A stretch of 64,000 bases of DNA from Anodontia alba (GCA_964016985.1 OZ024827.1:74038953-74102952); one strand, 5' to 3'; shown: positions 1 to 11,280, counted from the first letter of the stretch. Numbers and translations are program-made. The notes: generated from the sequence alone by a model not told the origin.

Positions 1-469
1 TATCGATCTGTCGACAAACTGTGCAATGTTGCACGGGACCAAATAATAAATGATATTTGTGACAACCGTGTTTGTCAAAATTACTCTAAAAGTCGGCGAA
101 GCAGCAAAAACGCCATTTATCTTTGTGATTTCAGCGCATGGTGTGTTCCCATCTGCAGGAAAATTTTTGTTGATCGAGGTAAACTCTGAAATGGACCAAT
201 ATTGGGAGCTGGAATAGTTAGAAGTTGTAATTAGAGTCGTTTCTGGGGTAGCTGCATCATAGATGTAGTCTGAAAACTACCTGTGACATAAAATATTTAC
301 CCTTTTTCTACTTCCCAGCGACACTGTTTATCAATGATTTTCGTGTGCTCCGTATCATTTACCCACGTGACTATGACGTACGTTTGCCACCCTGAGATAC
401 TATTAAACGAGTTACACTTACAGAAATCACCTAGACAATGGACCAGTGAAGTGTTGCGTCATTTATTAC

Positions 470-725
470 GTAGTCTTTCTCATTATTCGTTCTGCGGCGT
501 CCGATTAGGGTCTGCACTGTTTGCAAATGTCCCAGTGCACTCTACTCTGACGTCACAGTGAGAAGAATTGCTTGGCTATAAATAATCGTTACCTGGATTT
601 CGTCTAACGTGCGGTTTGATAACAATGGTCAATGGTAACCTCGCGGACAACTACCCTAAGGAAATTCAGTCGGCGTTTGTATACTATGGTTCGATTGTAA
701 ACAATCGATCCAATAACTCATGAAC
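470..725 (+). repeat. H15 element, partial
   Basis: Starts inside the hairpin (GCGGCGTCCGATTAGGGTCT), continues GGCTATAAATAATCGTTACC, GATTTCGTCTAACG and GATTGTAAACAATCGATCC. Confidence 0.7.
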
Positions 726-939
726 CCGTTTTATTTATTGAAACGCCCACTGAAAATGGGCGGAGTCTAATTCTGCGCAAGCACATTAGAGAGGTTCCGA
801 ACTTTAAAGCTGAAACTTCAACCTGTTGGCTACAACAAATAGCAGACAATAATTTGAAAATATTTTTTTATCTTTCACACAAAATAAGATTCTTGCGGAG
901 ACAATTTAAATGAAATGTCAAGCATAAATTTCTGTGATA

Positions 940-988
940 GAAAATAAATAAATAAATAAATGAATAAATAAATAAATAAATAAATAAA
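940..988. repeat. (AAAT)n microsatellite
   Basis: AAATAAATAAATAAATGAAT run with one G substitution. Confidence 0.94.
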
Positions 989-1565
989 TCGTCTGATGAC
1001 TAAACTAAAGAGTGTTTAAGTTTAAAATGTGTAGAAGGGGGATAAACTGGTATTGTTTATCACTGTTATCGATGCTGATAAGCAGCATAAAGCATGCTTA
1101 ATTTTTCCAACGGGCTCAATATTTACAAGTATTAGCTTTCACAAAAAGCTTGGTCAATGCCTAGCACACAATGTGTGCTGCGCGGTGATCAAGCTTCTTG
1201 TAAAAGCTTATACTTATAATAAAGTTTCCTTTTAAAAGGAAAGGCTTGCCAAGTTTTATGAGTGCTCTCTCTCTCTCTCTCTCTGTGCATGTTTATAGGA
1301 ATGAAAATGCTACAAACCATGATCCTAGTTTGTTCACACAGTTCCCTATATTCCAATAGAGGTGACACCTATTTAACCTGTCCAACATACCAACCACATA
1401 TAATCCAACTAGCTCAAAGTGTACTAGAGTTATCGAGCGTACACAATTTCATTACTAAACATTCCAATGGAAAGTAAATCGAAAACTAACACAATGTGAA
1501 TTACCATTCTTGGACACGACACTTGGTTTGTCCTACATACATACCAAACATCATCAAACTATCTC

Positions 1566-1650
1566 CCCAGCTAGCATTCTACGTAAATCTACATCGGGCC
1601 TGACGGGCCGATGACGGCCCGATATAGATTTACGTAGAATGCTGACTGGG
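1566..1650. repeat. H1 hairpin element, copy 1
   Basis: Foldback element: CCCAGCTAGCATTCTACGTA with its complement GTAGAATGCTGACTGGG, and an inner ATCGGGCC/GGCCCGAT stem. One side of the inner stem is partly deleted. Confidence 0.88.
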
Positions 1651-2219
1651 TTAAAGTATGTAACTAAATATTAACAGGGGATGTCATAAGAGTTATTATA
1701 ATTCATGCAGCCTTTCATGCAGAGAAATTGATGGAAATGGTCCAATCTTTACATTCCACTGCAATATGATTTCCCTTCTGCATGATTAACTGCAGCCCCT
1801 ATTTCTGAGTCTGATACATTTTACAGCCTGTGGCATCCCTTTCCTGCTTCTACGTACAGTGCAAAGACAGTAAATTCGATCACCACGAGGGCTTTAAAAC
1901 AAAGCAGGACTCGAGAGAGAGAGAAAATAAAGATACATATACACATGTAAGATTTTCCTTTCTATTTGTTTGTCAGATCTTGTAGCACCCGTTCTGCTCC
2001 CCCGTGTTTGCCAGTATAAATCTGAACTTTATGCACACAGCCATTTTGCCTAATGGCTCCTTCCAACACGTTAATTCCAAATTTTGCCGGTTTTGTCCGA
2101 AATACTATTTGGACGTATGTCTGCCCTTAAATGCTATTGTCCTTGCGGAAGCTGACTGCTCTCTGTGTCGGATCCCGTAGTTATGTAAACTTGACCTTAG
2201 AAACTGTAAGGTTCTTGTG

Positions 2220-2502
2220 CATCACGAAAACATGCCTATATAATTTCGACCCCCTTAAACCCCACTTTTATATAGTAAAACTGGGGGTTACAGGGATATA
2301 CATTAGTTTTCTTATTTCTGCTCAAAACCATAGATTGTGGGTACTCGACAGAACCACCTTGCCGAGGCGGTTCTAACGAGTACCCACAATCTATGTTTTG
2401 AGCAGAAATTTGAAAAATATAAGAATTTTTTAACCTGATTTTTTTTTTTTTTTTTTTATGGTAAAATTTTCAGTTTATTTGAATAGGCATGTTTTCGTAA
2501 TG
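2220..2502 (+). repeat. P1 element copy 1
   Basis: About 283 bp. Ends match CATYACGAAAACATGCCTAT and its complement. The centre is a long palindrome around GAACC/ACCGCCT...AGGCGGTTC with TACCCACAATCTATG arms. The left arm (GACCCCCTTAAACCCCAC) and right arm (TTTTTTGGTGGTAAAATTTT) are not complementary to each other. A poly-T expansion lies at 2440-2457. Plus orientation means the GACCCCC arm comes first. Confidence 0.9.
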
Positions 2503-2845
2503 GCGACAAAGCGTGTCGTTACCAGGCTGGTCTTCGAGGAGAATTTCACTTGTGTCATTCTTGGACATTCATTTTTTTCAAAGCATGTCCTTGTTATTAT
2601 TTGGGGTATACTGTGAATAGCAAATAGGTAAATGAATGTCACTTGACTTGTTAAAGGACGGAAATTCATCCAAACAGTATGTCCAAGTTGAGATATTTTA
2701 TACCGATGAATGAAGCTGTCACATTAAAACCAGCCAATATACTGGCTCTTGGAGAAACATTGTCTCTTCAGGTGCATTCGACGTATCTTTGCAACGTTTT
2801 AGCCCATCGAGACCTTGACAATATCACGCAAAAGGTTCTAATGGG

Positions 2846-3120
2846 CATTACGAAAACATACCTATATAACTTTGACCCCCTTAAACTCCATTTTTATATA
2901 ATAAAACTGGGGTTTACAGGGGTATACATTATTTTTCTTATTTCTGCTCAAAAGCATAGATTGTGGGTACTTGTTAGAACCGCCTTGTCGAGGCGGTTCT
3001 AACAAGTACCCACAATTATGTTTTGAGCCGAAATGTGAAAAATATCAGAAATTTTTATCTGAAAATTTTCAATTTTTGGTGGTAAAAGTTTCATATTTGA
3101 ATAGGCATGTTTTCGTAATG
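2846..3120 (+). repeat. P1 element copy 2
   Basis: Complete copy with both terminal repeats, the GACCCCCTTAAACTCC arm and the central palindrome at about 2948-3025. It lies 343 bp from copy 1 in the same orientation. Confidence 0.9.
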
Positions 3121-3499
3121 GAAAGGTTTTCGAAAGGTGGTCCTACTCTCCTTTTTGTCGATAGTATCCTTTCTAGTCGATTCGTTCTCGGAGTAAGAAA
3201 TGGGTTTTACTACTGTAAACATGATAAAAACGGACCCACTATATAACGAAAATAATTATGAATTTGAAAAAAAAAACGAGAACAAGAAAACGTATAACAT
3301 GAAACATCAACGCCGTGGCCTGTGGCGTCTGATCTAAATCTACACTATTTGGTTGCTTTTTGCGGCTAGTGATCTGTCTACGCTGTTTGCTCAGGCACAT
3401 GTGTCAGAATGCCAAAGGTAAATGCCATACATTATTTGTGCCACAAGAACAGGAAAGAGGAACCTCTTTCACACACTGTGCAACCTGATGCAAATATAA

Positions 3500-4240
3500 A
3501 ATCAAAGGACTGACAGCACTGGTAGATCGATTGTCTCTAAGTGTAGGCTGGGAAAATGGTTCTGAACTGGGACTTAAAACTGTTTCCTTTAACACACTAC
3601 TTCTTGTCATTTAAGCAGACAGTGCAGATCCTGATCAGACACCGCGTTCTGTGGTGTCTGATCTGGGTCTGCATTGTTTGCCAATGTCCTATGACACGTT
3701 CTGCCCAAATGTCCCAGTCCAGGTGTTACAAACAGCACTCTGGCGTCACAGCGACATGAAAAAGGCAGCTATAAATAGCCGTTACCTTGATTTCGTTTAT
3801 AGCGGCGCTGCCTCTACGTGACTCAGTTGCCTGGTAGCGTTAAAAATCTGAATAGATCATCACGAAAACATGCCTATATAATTTTGACCCCCTTAAAGCC
3901 CACTTTTATATAGTAAAACTGGGGTTTGCAGGGTATAAGTTATTTTTCTTATTTCTGCTCAAAACATGGATTGTGGGTATTCGTTAGAACCGTCTCGCCC
4001 AGGCGGTTCTAACAAGTACGCACAATCTATGTTTTGAGCAGAAATATGAAAAATATCAGAATTTTTTATCTGAAAATTTTCATTTTTTGGTGGTAAAATT
4101 TTCAGTCTATTGGAATAGGTGTGTTTTCGTAATGAGACAGTTCGTCTATAGCGCAATTTGATTACATTGACCAATGATTTTCAAGTGGACAATTAAAGAA
4201 AATTTTGGCATTGTATACTATGGCTCGATTGTAAACAATG
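3500..4240 (+). repeat. H15 element, split by P1 copy 3
   Basis: An unlabelled family of roughly 400 bp: CAGCACTGGTAGATCG, GTAGGCTGGGAAAATGGTTC, the hairpin core at about 3621-3693, AGCTATAAATAGCCGTTACC and CGATTGTAAACAAT near the end. P1 (3858-4134) separates the left and right parts. Confidence 0.72.
3858..4134 (+). repeat. P1 element copy 3, inserted in an H15 element
   Basis: Complete copy. The apex reads CGTCTCGCCCAGGCGG, with mismatches in the stem. It splits a copy of the H15 family (3500-4240), giving a relative insertion order. Confidence 0.88.
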
Positions 4241-4775
4241 CCCCAATACTTTCTGAATATAAAGTACAACGAACAGGCTCGCGATGGATACAGATGGTTC
4301 GTTTATTCCAATCTTGTTGTCTTCGACCACGGGCGTAGACATGGTCGATCTACACGTCTGCCATTGCTCCGGAAGCACATTGTGAAAGGTCATGGACAGG
4401 TTCAGCGCTATTTTCCATGGACTACTCAACGTCTTTGGATTGCCATTTAGAATGAAAAGCTCGTTCCGGTTTTAGTCTGTATGTGTCCTTGTTTTCAGGG
4501 CTCAGTCATCTTTCGAAACAAACATAGTCGGAAAACCCGTCTACTGCCGTAAAAGACCATTGATACGGCGGCCGTGTCTATTCACATGGCTGCCGGGTGT
4601 ATAAGGTGTTGGACAACCGGCAGACGGATCAATAACCACCAGCGCCTGCTTTTTCACGGCGGCCGTATATGAAACATGAGGGTCTATATTGTTTGCCACT
4701 CATGCAGCAGTTTTAGACACATCAACAGGAAGAAAATGGACCTGTTCATGTTTTAGGACATTTAGATTTTATACC

Positions 4776-5003
4776 TTAACCCATTAAAGACTGAATAAAC
4801 TCTCCCATACTATATATTGGAGGAGTTAATTTTAGATTTTAGGTATGTAAGGCTATATGATGTAGATATTCCTAAAGAAAAATGGTTGAACTATTTGCAA
4901 ACAGTGGAGATTCTGATCAGATGCCGCGTATTGCGGCGTCTGATCTGGGTCTGCACTGTTTACCAGTTATACATTTAGGGGACTCCAGTCTTCAATGGGT
5001 TAA
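4776..5003. repeat. H5 element (AACCCATT-AAGACTG ends)
   Basis: TTAACCCATTAAAGACTGAA to TCTTCAATGGGTTAA; contains TATATATTGG, AGGTATGTAAGGCTATATGA and a hairpin with apex GCCGCGTATTGCGGCGTC. Confidence 0.76.
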
Positions 5004-5101
5004 GCGTTTCATTGACTGTGTGTTATTTTATATCACAAATATCATAACATTATTTAATCTTACGATTCATGCAGCTATTTAAAAACTGTACTGTCACAAA
5101 A

Positions 5102-5292
5102 GCCGGCCCCGTTGGCTCAGTAGGGGGCGCGTCCGACTAGGGATCAGGGGGTCGCGAGTTCGATCCCTTGGCAACATTCTTTTGTGGATATTTATCATGC
5201 TACAGTCATTCTCTCCCTTCCGCTAATTCAAGATGGGCAGTTGTCGGTTTCTGGCGAAAGAATGTGCACAATTACTATTAACCGCGTTGAAG
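5102..5292 (+). repeat. tRNA-derived SINE, 3'-truncated, with target-site duplication
   Basis: The head has box A-like TGGCTCAGTAGG and box B-like GAGTTCGATCCC, followed by the family body (CATTCTCTCCCTTCCGCT..., GGCGAAAGAATGTGCAC). It stops well short of the family 3' end. Perfect 12 bp duplications ACTGTCACAAAA flank it at 5090-5101 and 5293-5304. Confidence 0.85.
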
Positions 5293-5467
5293 ACTGTCAC
5301 AAAAAGAGAATTATTTAAGTGAAAAGAGCTAAAAATGACTTGACTTAGCAATGCACTAAGTAAACTTGATTTGGACTGCCTGTATCGTTGCTCTTTCCTG
5401 ATTCCGAGTATAGTGGGGCCTTATGGTTGGTTCTAGCTGGATGTACTCAGTCATGCCTAAATGTGCC

Positions 5468-5673
5468 TTAACGCTTTCAGCCCTGCAGACCAAACATTTC
5501 TTTTTTGCAAACAGTGTAGATCCTGATGATAGGCTCATACTGAGCCGTCTCATTCAGGAGCTACACTGTCTGCCATTCTGTTTTTATTTTGACTGAGACC
5601 CCTATTTGGAAGAGTGGTTCTGACCTGATTCAAAAATGGAAGAGTCCACTTCAGAAATTCAGGGATGAAAGAG
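5468..5673. repeat. H4 element (CTCAT-GAGCCGTCTCAT hairpin)
   Basis: CGCTTTCAGCCCTGCAGACC at the left, core GCAAACAGTGTAGATCCTGA with GGCTCATACTGAGCCGTC, and GGATGAAAGAGT at the right. Confidence 0.7.
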
Positions 5674-5812
5674 TAAAGCATATGTGATCATTTGATTCTA
5701 CAGAAGCCAGGCTTCATTGAGGAGAACCGTGGTCCTTGTCAGGCGGCGCATCGGCACAACATGACTAAAACCTTTGCTATTCACAAAAGTACCATTTTGC
5801 TTGACACGGTCT

Positions 5813-6174
5813 ATACCAGTCGAACTTCAATAGCTCGAACATCTTTGGGACCATGGAAATTTGTTCGAGATATGGGTAGTTCAAGCCACTGAGGGTTATT
5901 CAGTAACGCCAGGTCAGGAAGCAAATGCTGATAACTTTGGGAATTCTTTTTGATCTTCTACACAATAATGGTATGTTGAGTGTTCTCATTAGAATCGCCT
6001 CGATGAGGCGATTCTAATGAGTACACTCAATATACAATTTCATGATAAAATAAAAAAAAATCCTAAATATTTGTTTTCTAAAGCTATCGAAAGAAATTTC
6101 TTAGGGACTCAAAATATGAGTTCGAATTAGCCATGGTAAACGAGCAATCGGTGTTCGAGTCATCGAAGTTTTAC
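5813..6174. repeat. P2 pogo-like MITE, copy 1
   Basis: Inverted ends of the type ACAGTCGAACTTCAATGGCT with GCTCGAAC repeats. The centre is a palindrome GAATCGCCTCGATGAGGCGATTC flanked by TGAGTACACTCAA. TA-flanked CAGTCRA ends resemble pogo/Tigger-type Tc1-mariner elements. It carries no coding sequence. Confidence 0.75.
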
Positions 6175-6394
6175 CATATGCGGTCCGTAAAGTGAGTAAA
6201 TATGCCTTAGGATAAGTGCGCACAGCGAAGACTGAGACTAATCTGCGCATCCGCAGTCTAATCAAAGTCTTTACTAAGGATAGCACAATTAATCGGATAA
6301 TCGATTAACGGATCGATAAATTCCACAAAGATTATCATTACATATTTGCTAATAATCGATCATTTGATTTCTGTGTCTGTTACTTTACGAACTC

Positions 6395-6600
6395 CCCTTA
6401 GTATTCAGACACCTCAACTCCTTACCATACTTAATCTAAAATTTGAACAAGTACAACTTACTACCCACTGTTGCGTCTAAAATAGCTGGCTGAGTGGCAA
6501 ACAGTGTAGACCCTGATGAGACGCCGCGTTTGCGGAGTCTCATCTGGGTCTACAATGTTTGCTCAGGCCTGTCTGACCAAATACATACAATAAAATATAA
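6395..6600. repeat. H3-type element
   Basis: TTAGTATTCAGACACCTCAA at the left and a GCAAACAGTGTAGACCCTGA hairpin at about 6497-6563; right end degraded. Confidence 0.68.
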
Positions 6601-6879
6601 CATATGGTAAGAGTCATGCTCAGACAGGGAAAATTATGACCAAATCTTCTGTGATTATTAATCGATTATCGATCACAATGGCAGGACTGATATTCGATTA
6701 TCTCTTCAGCTCTGATTAGCCAGCCTTTGTATTTACTGCCCACTTACAAAATCATATCTTTGGTGATCCAAAGAGGGCCCAACGAGGACATTGATCAGAC
6801 TGCGCGGATGCGCGGGATGATCGGAGTCTTCGTTAGACACACTTGTCCAAGTTACATTTTCTCACCTTGCATCTTACAT

Positions 6880-6992
6880 AGGGATCAAACATGGTTTTTC
6901 ATGCATTAACACTCGCCAGGTCCGTGGGAGGTGTTGAAAACCGAGGGAACTGGCGAATGTTAATGCATTGAAAAACCATGTTCGATCGCTAT
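6880..6992. repeat. Unlabelled foldback element
   Basis: GATCAAACATGGTTTTTCAT pairs with ATTGAAAAACCATGTTCGAT, and inner AACACTCGCCAGGTCC pairs with AACTGGCGAATGTT. Single copy seen. Confidence 0.75.
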
Positions 6993-7364
6993 TATTGTAA
7001 AAAAAACAACAAAAAAAAACTGAAAACGTTTGCTACATTTCGCGTTATTTCTTGCACTATTTTGTTTCGCCTTTTCACCGATGTCTCACGAACGCAGTTT
7101 CCTCGGACTACGCTCGTTCTAGGGCCAGGCAATACACGTCTCGTAACGGCAGTAAATCTGTGGCCCCGGTACGATCATATTGAAAGTTGCGTAGCTGTGC
7201 ATTAACAGCGCGACAACTTGCATGAAATGTCAGAGCGTATTTTCCATGGGAAAGACGAAAAATATTATCAATTTGTCGTCTGATGAATTTGCGGTAAAAG
7301 TTAATTAGATAATCTGTCTAATGGTTATCATCAGTACTGAAGTTATTATTTTGTTAACAAAATA

Positions 7365-7640
7365 TGGGCAAATTCAGCTGTGGGCAAATTCAGCAGACAA
7401 CAGACTGGTGATATTTTACGTAGTTTTTCCAGAAAATAAGATCTGATATTTCATGCAAGTGTCTCCTTTCCCAGAAAATAGGGTTAGACATTTATAGGCT
7501 TCATTCAGAAAAACCGTGGTCCTTGTCAGGCGGCGCATCGGCACAACATAACAAAAACCTGAAGTGCATGAAATGTCAAATCCTATTTTCTGGAAAAGAT
7601 TTTAAAAATATATCATTTATTTGTTGTCTGCTGAATTTGC
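7365..7640. repeat. H6-like element with a captured segment
   Basis: GGGCAAATTCAGCAGACAAC at the left and TTGTTGTCTGCTGAATTTGC at the right are H6 termini. Between them the hairpin is interrupted by about 65 bp (7497-7561) that also occurs at 5710-5775 outside any H6 element. Confidence 0.68.
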
Positions 7641-7876
7641 CCGTGTAGCGTTAAGGGACTATTAGATAGTCATGCAATGCTTGTAATCTAAAGGTTATCA
7701 ACTGTACAGAAGTTACTATTTTCTTAACAGTTTTGACACACATTATTCTAATACTTAGCCTCTGTTATCAACACTTCAAAACAACTTTGTAGCAGTTTTT
7801 ATCAGTCAACAAACTATTGATACCAAGTGTGGTCGTTTTGAAACTGATCCAAAATAAGCGGTATCAACAAAATGTG

Positions 7877-8092
7877 CCTTAACCATTCTCATGTTGAATA
7901 AATTAGGATGCCACGCCCACTTCTAATTTCCAGCCAATCAGATTACTTAACCCGGGTTTTTGATAGAAATTCACATATTTTTAAGGCAAACAGTGTAGAT
8001 CCAGATCAGTTGGCTTCTTCAGAAGCCAACTGATCTGGATCTACACTGTTTGCTAAGACAGGGCATGTCGTGTTCAGCAAGAGAAGGGTTAA
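7877..8092 (-). repeat. H2 element carrying the GCAAACAGTG hairpin
   Basis: Ends TTAACCMTT.../...AAGGGTTAA with GAATAAATTAGGATGCCACG near one end. The core at 7986-8052 is a perfect hairpin of GCAAACAGTGTAGATCCAGA and its complement around TTCTTCAGAA. Confidence 0.83.
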
Positions 8093-8137
8093 GACTGATA
8101 ATCATGTTATTGACGGCAAAACATTATTGATGGAAAA

Positions 8138-8396
8138 CATTATGAAACACGCCTCTTCAAATATATTGAAAATTTCGCCACCAAAAATCTGAAATTTTCA
8201 GATAAAAATTCTGATATTTTTTCATTTTTCTGCTCAAAAAACGTAGATTGTTGGTACTCGTTAGAACCGCCTCAGTAGCCACAATCTATGTTTTTAGCAG
8301 AAATAAGAAAAATGTGTATACCACTGTAAACCCCAGTTTTACTATATAAAAGTGGGTTTAAGGGGATCAAAATTATATAGGTATGTTTTCGTGATG
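8138..8396 (-). repeat. P1 element copy 4
   Basis: Reverse orientation, starting CATTATGAAACACGCC and ending GTATGTTTTCGTGATG. About 30 bp of one side of the central palindrome is deleted after CCGCCTCA. Confidence 0.85.
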
Positions 8397-9066
8397 GTGC
8401 GCTTTAGCTGAATGCGAACAGAGACGGCCCATATCAGTCAGCGTATTCGCGCAGTTGGTTCAAGGTCTCCTCTGTTCGTGTTAATTCTGTAATATCCACA
8501 GATTCTGTAAATGGGCAGCGATGGCCTGATTAGACAGCGGAAACAAACAAACCGATCTAGGCTTCCGGTGCTTTGCCCGCATATGGTATAAAAGTCCTTT
8601 TATAGCGATACGCGTCTATTTTGCCTCCAGAGAAGATTAAGGGTAATTAATACACTTCCATGTGAGACAACTCTGACAAACTTGTCTTGTCTCCCTTTGA
8701 AAAGGAGGTTTACTCTAAACGAAAAAAAAAAAAAAAACATCCCAGCCAGAGACATTCGACCCACCAGTGGTGTCAGTGCTTTGGTTGTATATTTTATCGA
8801 TGTGTGAATGCCGATGACTCACTCACAAACTAAATAAAGCCATTTCGGGCTTAGTTCAGTTTGTGAGTTATTCACCGGCCTTTTCACATCGAGAAAAAAA
8901 AATCTGCAAAAATAAAATGTATTTCTTATAATTCCAGCTTGGTCACATTTATGTCGAAAAAAATAGATAAAATTGCTCAATTTAGAAATTTACGCGAAGA
9001 AAATAGTTCTAAGATTCCTGCTCAGTGGATTTATCGAAGTATAACACCCGTTTCAAATTTGCTGTC
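8397..9066. other. No gene recognised
   Basis: Contains an H14-like half-copy near 8410-8500, a degraded CTCCCTTCTGAA element near 8640-8720, poly-A at 8722-8736, and an inverted repeat ACTCACAAACTAAATAAAGC with GTTTGTGAGTTATTC at 8818-8870. No coding sequence seen. Confidence 0.55.
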
Positions 9067-9339
9067 CATCACGAAAACATACCTTTATAACTTTAACCCC
9101 CTTAAACCCCACTTTTATATAGTAAAACTAGGGTTTACAGGGATATACTTTATTTTTTCTTATTTCTGCTCAAAAACATAGATTGTTGGTACTCGTTAAA
9201 ACCGCCTCATCGAGGCGGTTCTAACAAATACCCACAATCTATGTTTTTTGAGCAGAAATATGAAAAATATCAGAATTTTTATCTGAAAACTTTCAGTTTT
9301 TGGTGGTGAAATTTTCAATATATTTGAATATGCGTAATG
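9067..9339 (+). repeat. P1 element copy 5, just downstream of gene A stop codon
   Basis: Nearly complete; the right terminal repeat is shortened to TGCGTAATG. It begins 38 bp past the gene A stop (read on the minus strand). A change in its left arm creates AATAAA on the minus strand at 9149-9154, which could serve as the polyadenylation signal of gene A. Confidence 0.87.
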
Positions 9340-9376
9340 CGACCAATCAAATTGCACTAAATTAGTTGAGTTTGAA

Positions 9377-10029
9377 TTATTCGTCTATGAAAGCTATTTC
9401 CTCACTTTCGTAGAATATTAATTGTTTTACTGGTTGTTTTGGGGTGGAAGCACATAACAATTCATGAGCGAAGAGATAAGGAATTCTCTCTCTGTCAAAA
9501 TCAAGTGATTCTGGAGTGGTTGGTTCGGTATGGCTAGGTATAAAACTGTGGTAGAGCTTTGTAACTCTTGAAGAATTAGTTCTTGGAACAAAAGTGTACA
9601 CACCCACCTTGTTATGGGATTCACAGGTGGGGGACATTTTTGAATTAGAGACATCTTCGTTATGAGAAACATTTACGTCGTTTTCTTTGATTGATAATGT
9701 CAAGTTCTTAGAGCAAAGTTTGAAATTACTTTTAAAGTTTGTGTTATCAAGGGATTTCTCAATGTGTGTTGGTCTTTCATTTATATAATTTTGATCGGTA
9801 TCAAGAATTGGACTGTTTGGCATTCTATGTTTTGGAACAAGAGATTCTAGTTCTGTGTTAAGTTTGGAAGAAGAGTTTTGAAAGTCCTTTGCATGAATAT
9901 CACGTGGGTTTGACGTTTTGTCAGAATTCTTGTCACATATCTGCTTATGTCGAGACTTGTAATTTTTGTCCGCCTCCTTTTCTGATTTATATGTATCTGA
10001 CCGCTTCTCTGTTTGGAGTGGTTCTTGAA
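9377..10029 (-). CDS. Gene A terminal exon: cytoplasmic tail of an LDLa membrane protein
   Basis: Last coding exon of gene A. Minus-strand acceptor CTGTTTCAG ends at 10030; the exon enters in phase 1 and runs 217 codons to TAA at 9377-9379. It follows the transmembrane exon (10758-10907), which ends in phase 1, so the junction stays in frame. The tail is hydrophilic, rich in Ser, Asn, Lys and Asp, and begins with an EPLQ motif followed by a SD-TY-S-EKE stretch. The last 77 residues (9380-9610) form a conserved block containing PSHTEP, TPES, DFDR and LFAHELLCASTPKQ and ending FIDE. The same block is in gene B (49790-50023). No PPxY motif, kinase or other known domain is visible; the TPES and STPK stretches could be phosphorylation sites, which is inference. 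The protein family is not recognised. An apparent 270-residue ORF continues upstream to 10189, but that part is intron read-through and has no counterpart in gene B. Confidence 0.82.
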
Positions 10030-10385
10030 CTGAAACAGTAAAATACATTAAGGGAAAGGATGTACCTTTAACCATTTCACCCCTAAATTTATTATATGGA
10101 CTCTTCCATCTCAGAATTAGGCCACATCTATTGTTGCATATAGGAGGTTCAGTCAAGGTTTTCAGAGAAAAGAAGCTTTGACATTTCATGCGAATCGTGT
10201 GCCAGACAATTTACATGAAAATTCAAGCTTTATTTTCTCTTAAAAATAAAAAACAAAATCAATGTGCCATCTACTCTGATTGTGATTTAAGTTTTATTCT
10301 TGATTAATAAACGACAGATTTCTTATTGTCAAATGTCGCAATAAATCAAATATTTACATGAAAAAGAGCCAAGAAAACAATAATG

Positions 10386-10705
10386 CCGTATTTACCGAAA
10401 TATTAAGACACCGTAATTTCTTACCATAATGTTGAGGCCTAATTGGGTGAACTAGATTAGATAGTCTGACCCAGAAAACTTGGTTCTTCATTTTTTTTTC
10501 TTCAGTTTTGTGAATGTATCCATTGCTCTCAAAGGTCATTCCTTCTAGAATCTATTGATCTAAAATTTGATCAAGTCCATTTTATTACCTATTAATGCAT
10601 CTAAAACCGGTAGATAGTTTGCAAACAATTTAGACCCAGATCAGACGCCGCGTTCTGTGGCGTCTGATCTGGGTCTACATTGTTTGCTCAGGCATATCTG
10701 TCCCA
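10386..10705. repeat. H3 element in gene A intron
   Basis: Starts CCGTATTTACCGAAATATT; the core hairpin at about 10618-10688 is GCAAACAATTTAGACCCAGA with its complement around the GACGCCGC/GGCGTC apex. The right end stops near TGTCCCAACAGT, about 50 bp before the gene A transmembrane exon. Confidence 0.75.
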
Positions 10706-10757
10706 ACAGTCTGAGTAAAACACGGTGCCAATACTTTGGGCATAATACGATAGTTAC

Positions 10758-10907
10758 CTAATTGTGACTCTTTGGTAATGGCATTCCTGCGCCGTCTCAT
10801 GATGTATAGGACGATGAAGACTATTCCAACTAGGACGATAAAACACGAGGTAGAAATAATGGTTGCGACTATAGAAACGGACAGCCCACTTCTCACTTCA
10901 GGTAAAT
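10758..10907 (-). CDS. Gene A transmembrane exon
   Basis: 150 bp exon in phase 1-1. Acceptor TTTCCAG precedes 10907 and donor GTAACT follows 10758. It encodes a short extracellular stub, a hydrophobic run of about 24 residues (SIVATIISTSCFIVLVGIVF onward) and a basic stop-transfer RRRR, then a juxtamembrane segment ending ESQL. This is a type I single-pass topology: the LDLa exon lies upstream and the tail exon downstream. Gene B has an exon of the same length, phase and layout (53205-53354), with RRQR and ESQA at matching positions. The matching donor GTAACTAT in both genes supports the boundary. An H3 hairpin element lies about 50 bp beyond the donor, in the intron. Confidence 0.82.
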
Positions 10908-11025
10908 CTGGAAACAAAACATTAGCAAAAATTGTTTTATAAATGCACTATTCGAACTGCACATGATCAGAGGTCGCGTACAGTTAACGACAGTTTCTTT
11001 GTGGCATCTGACAGCCTGTAAAATT

Positions 11026-11280
11026 TCAGTTTGTAACTCGTTCTTGAACTGGATCAGAAATGAAATGATTTTTTTATCGTATCTCTGAATTAATGTTGGC
11101 AACATTAAATTCAGAGATACGATAAAAATCATTTCATTTCAAGAACGAGAGACTAACTGAAATTTTACAAGTTGTTAAATACCACATTTTATGATCGCAT
11201 TAATACCATGTATCAATTTGTTAAACCTTTTTTGGATAATAAACTTACTGTCTATTTTGAGCAATATGGAGCCTTTAACC
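11026..11280. repeat. H12 element, left end lost
   Basis: CTGTAAAATTTCAGTTTG, stem TTATCGTATCTCTGAATTAA with complement around TTGGCAACATTAA, and end TTTTGAGCAATATGGAGCC. In the gene A intron. Confidence 0.75.

Larger units (their letters stand above)
1..1565. other. No gene recognised
   Basis: AT-rich sequence with the partial H15 element (470-725), the (AAAT)n run and a short (CT)n at 1265-1284. The open frames are short and low-complexity; none shows a domain. Confidence 0.6.

Noticed and set aside
5103..5175. Possible functional tRNA gene (box A and box B present)
   Set aside because: It continues into the SINE body and is flanked by a target duplication; it is a SINE head.
10030..10189. 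Upstream extension of the gene A tail frame
   Set aside because: It lies before a good acceptor with in-phase match to gene B; the extension has no counterpart in gene B and is read as intron.
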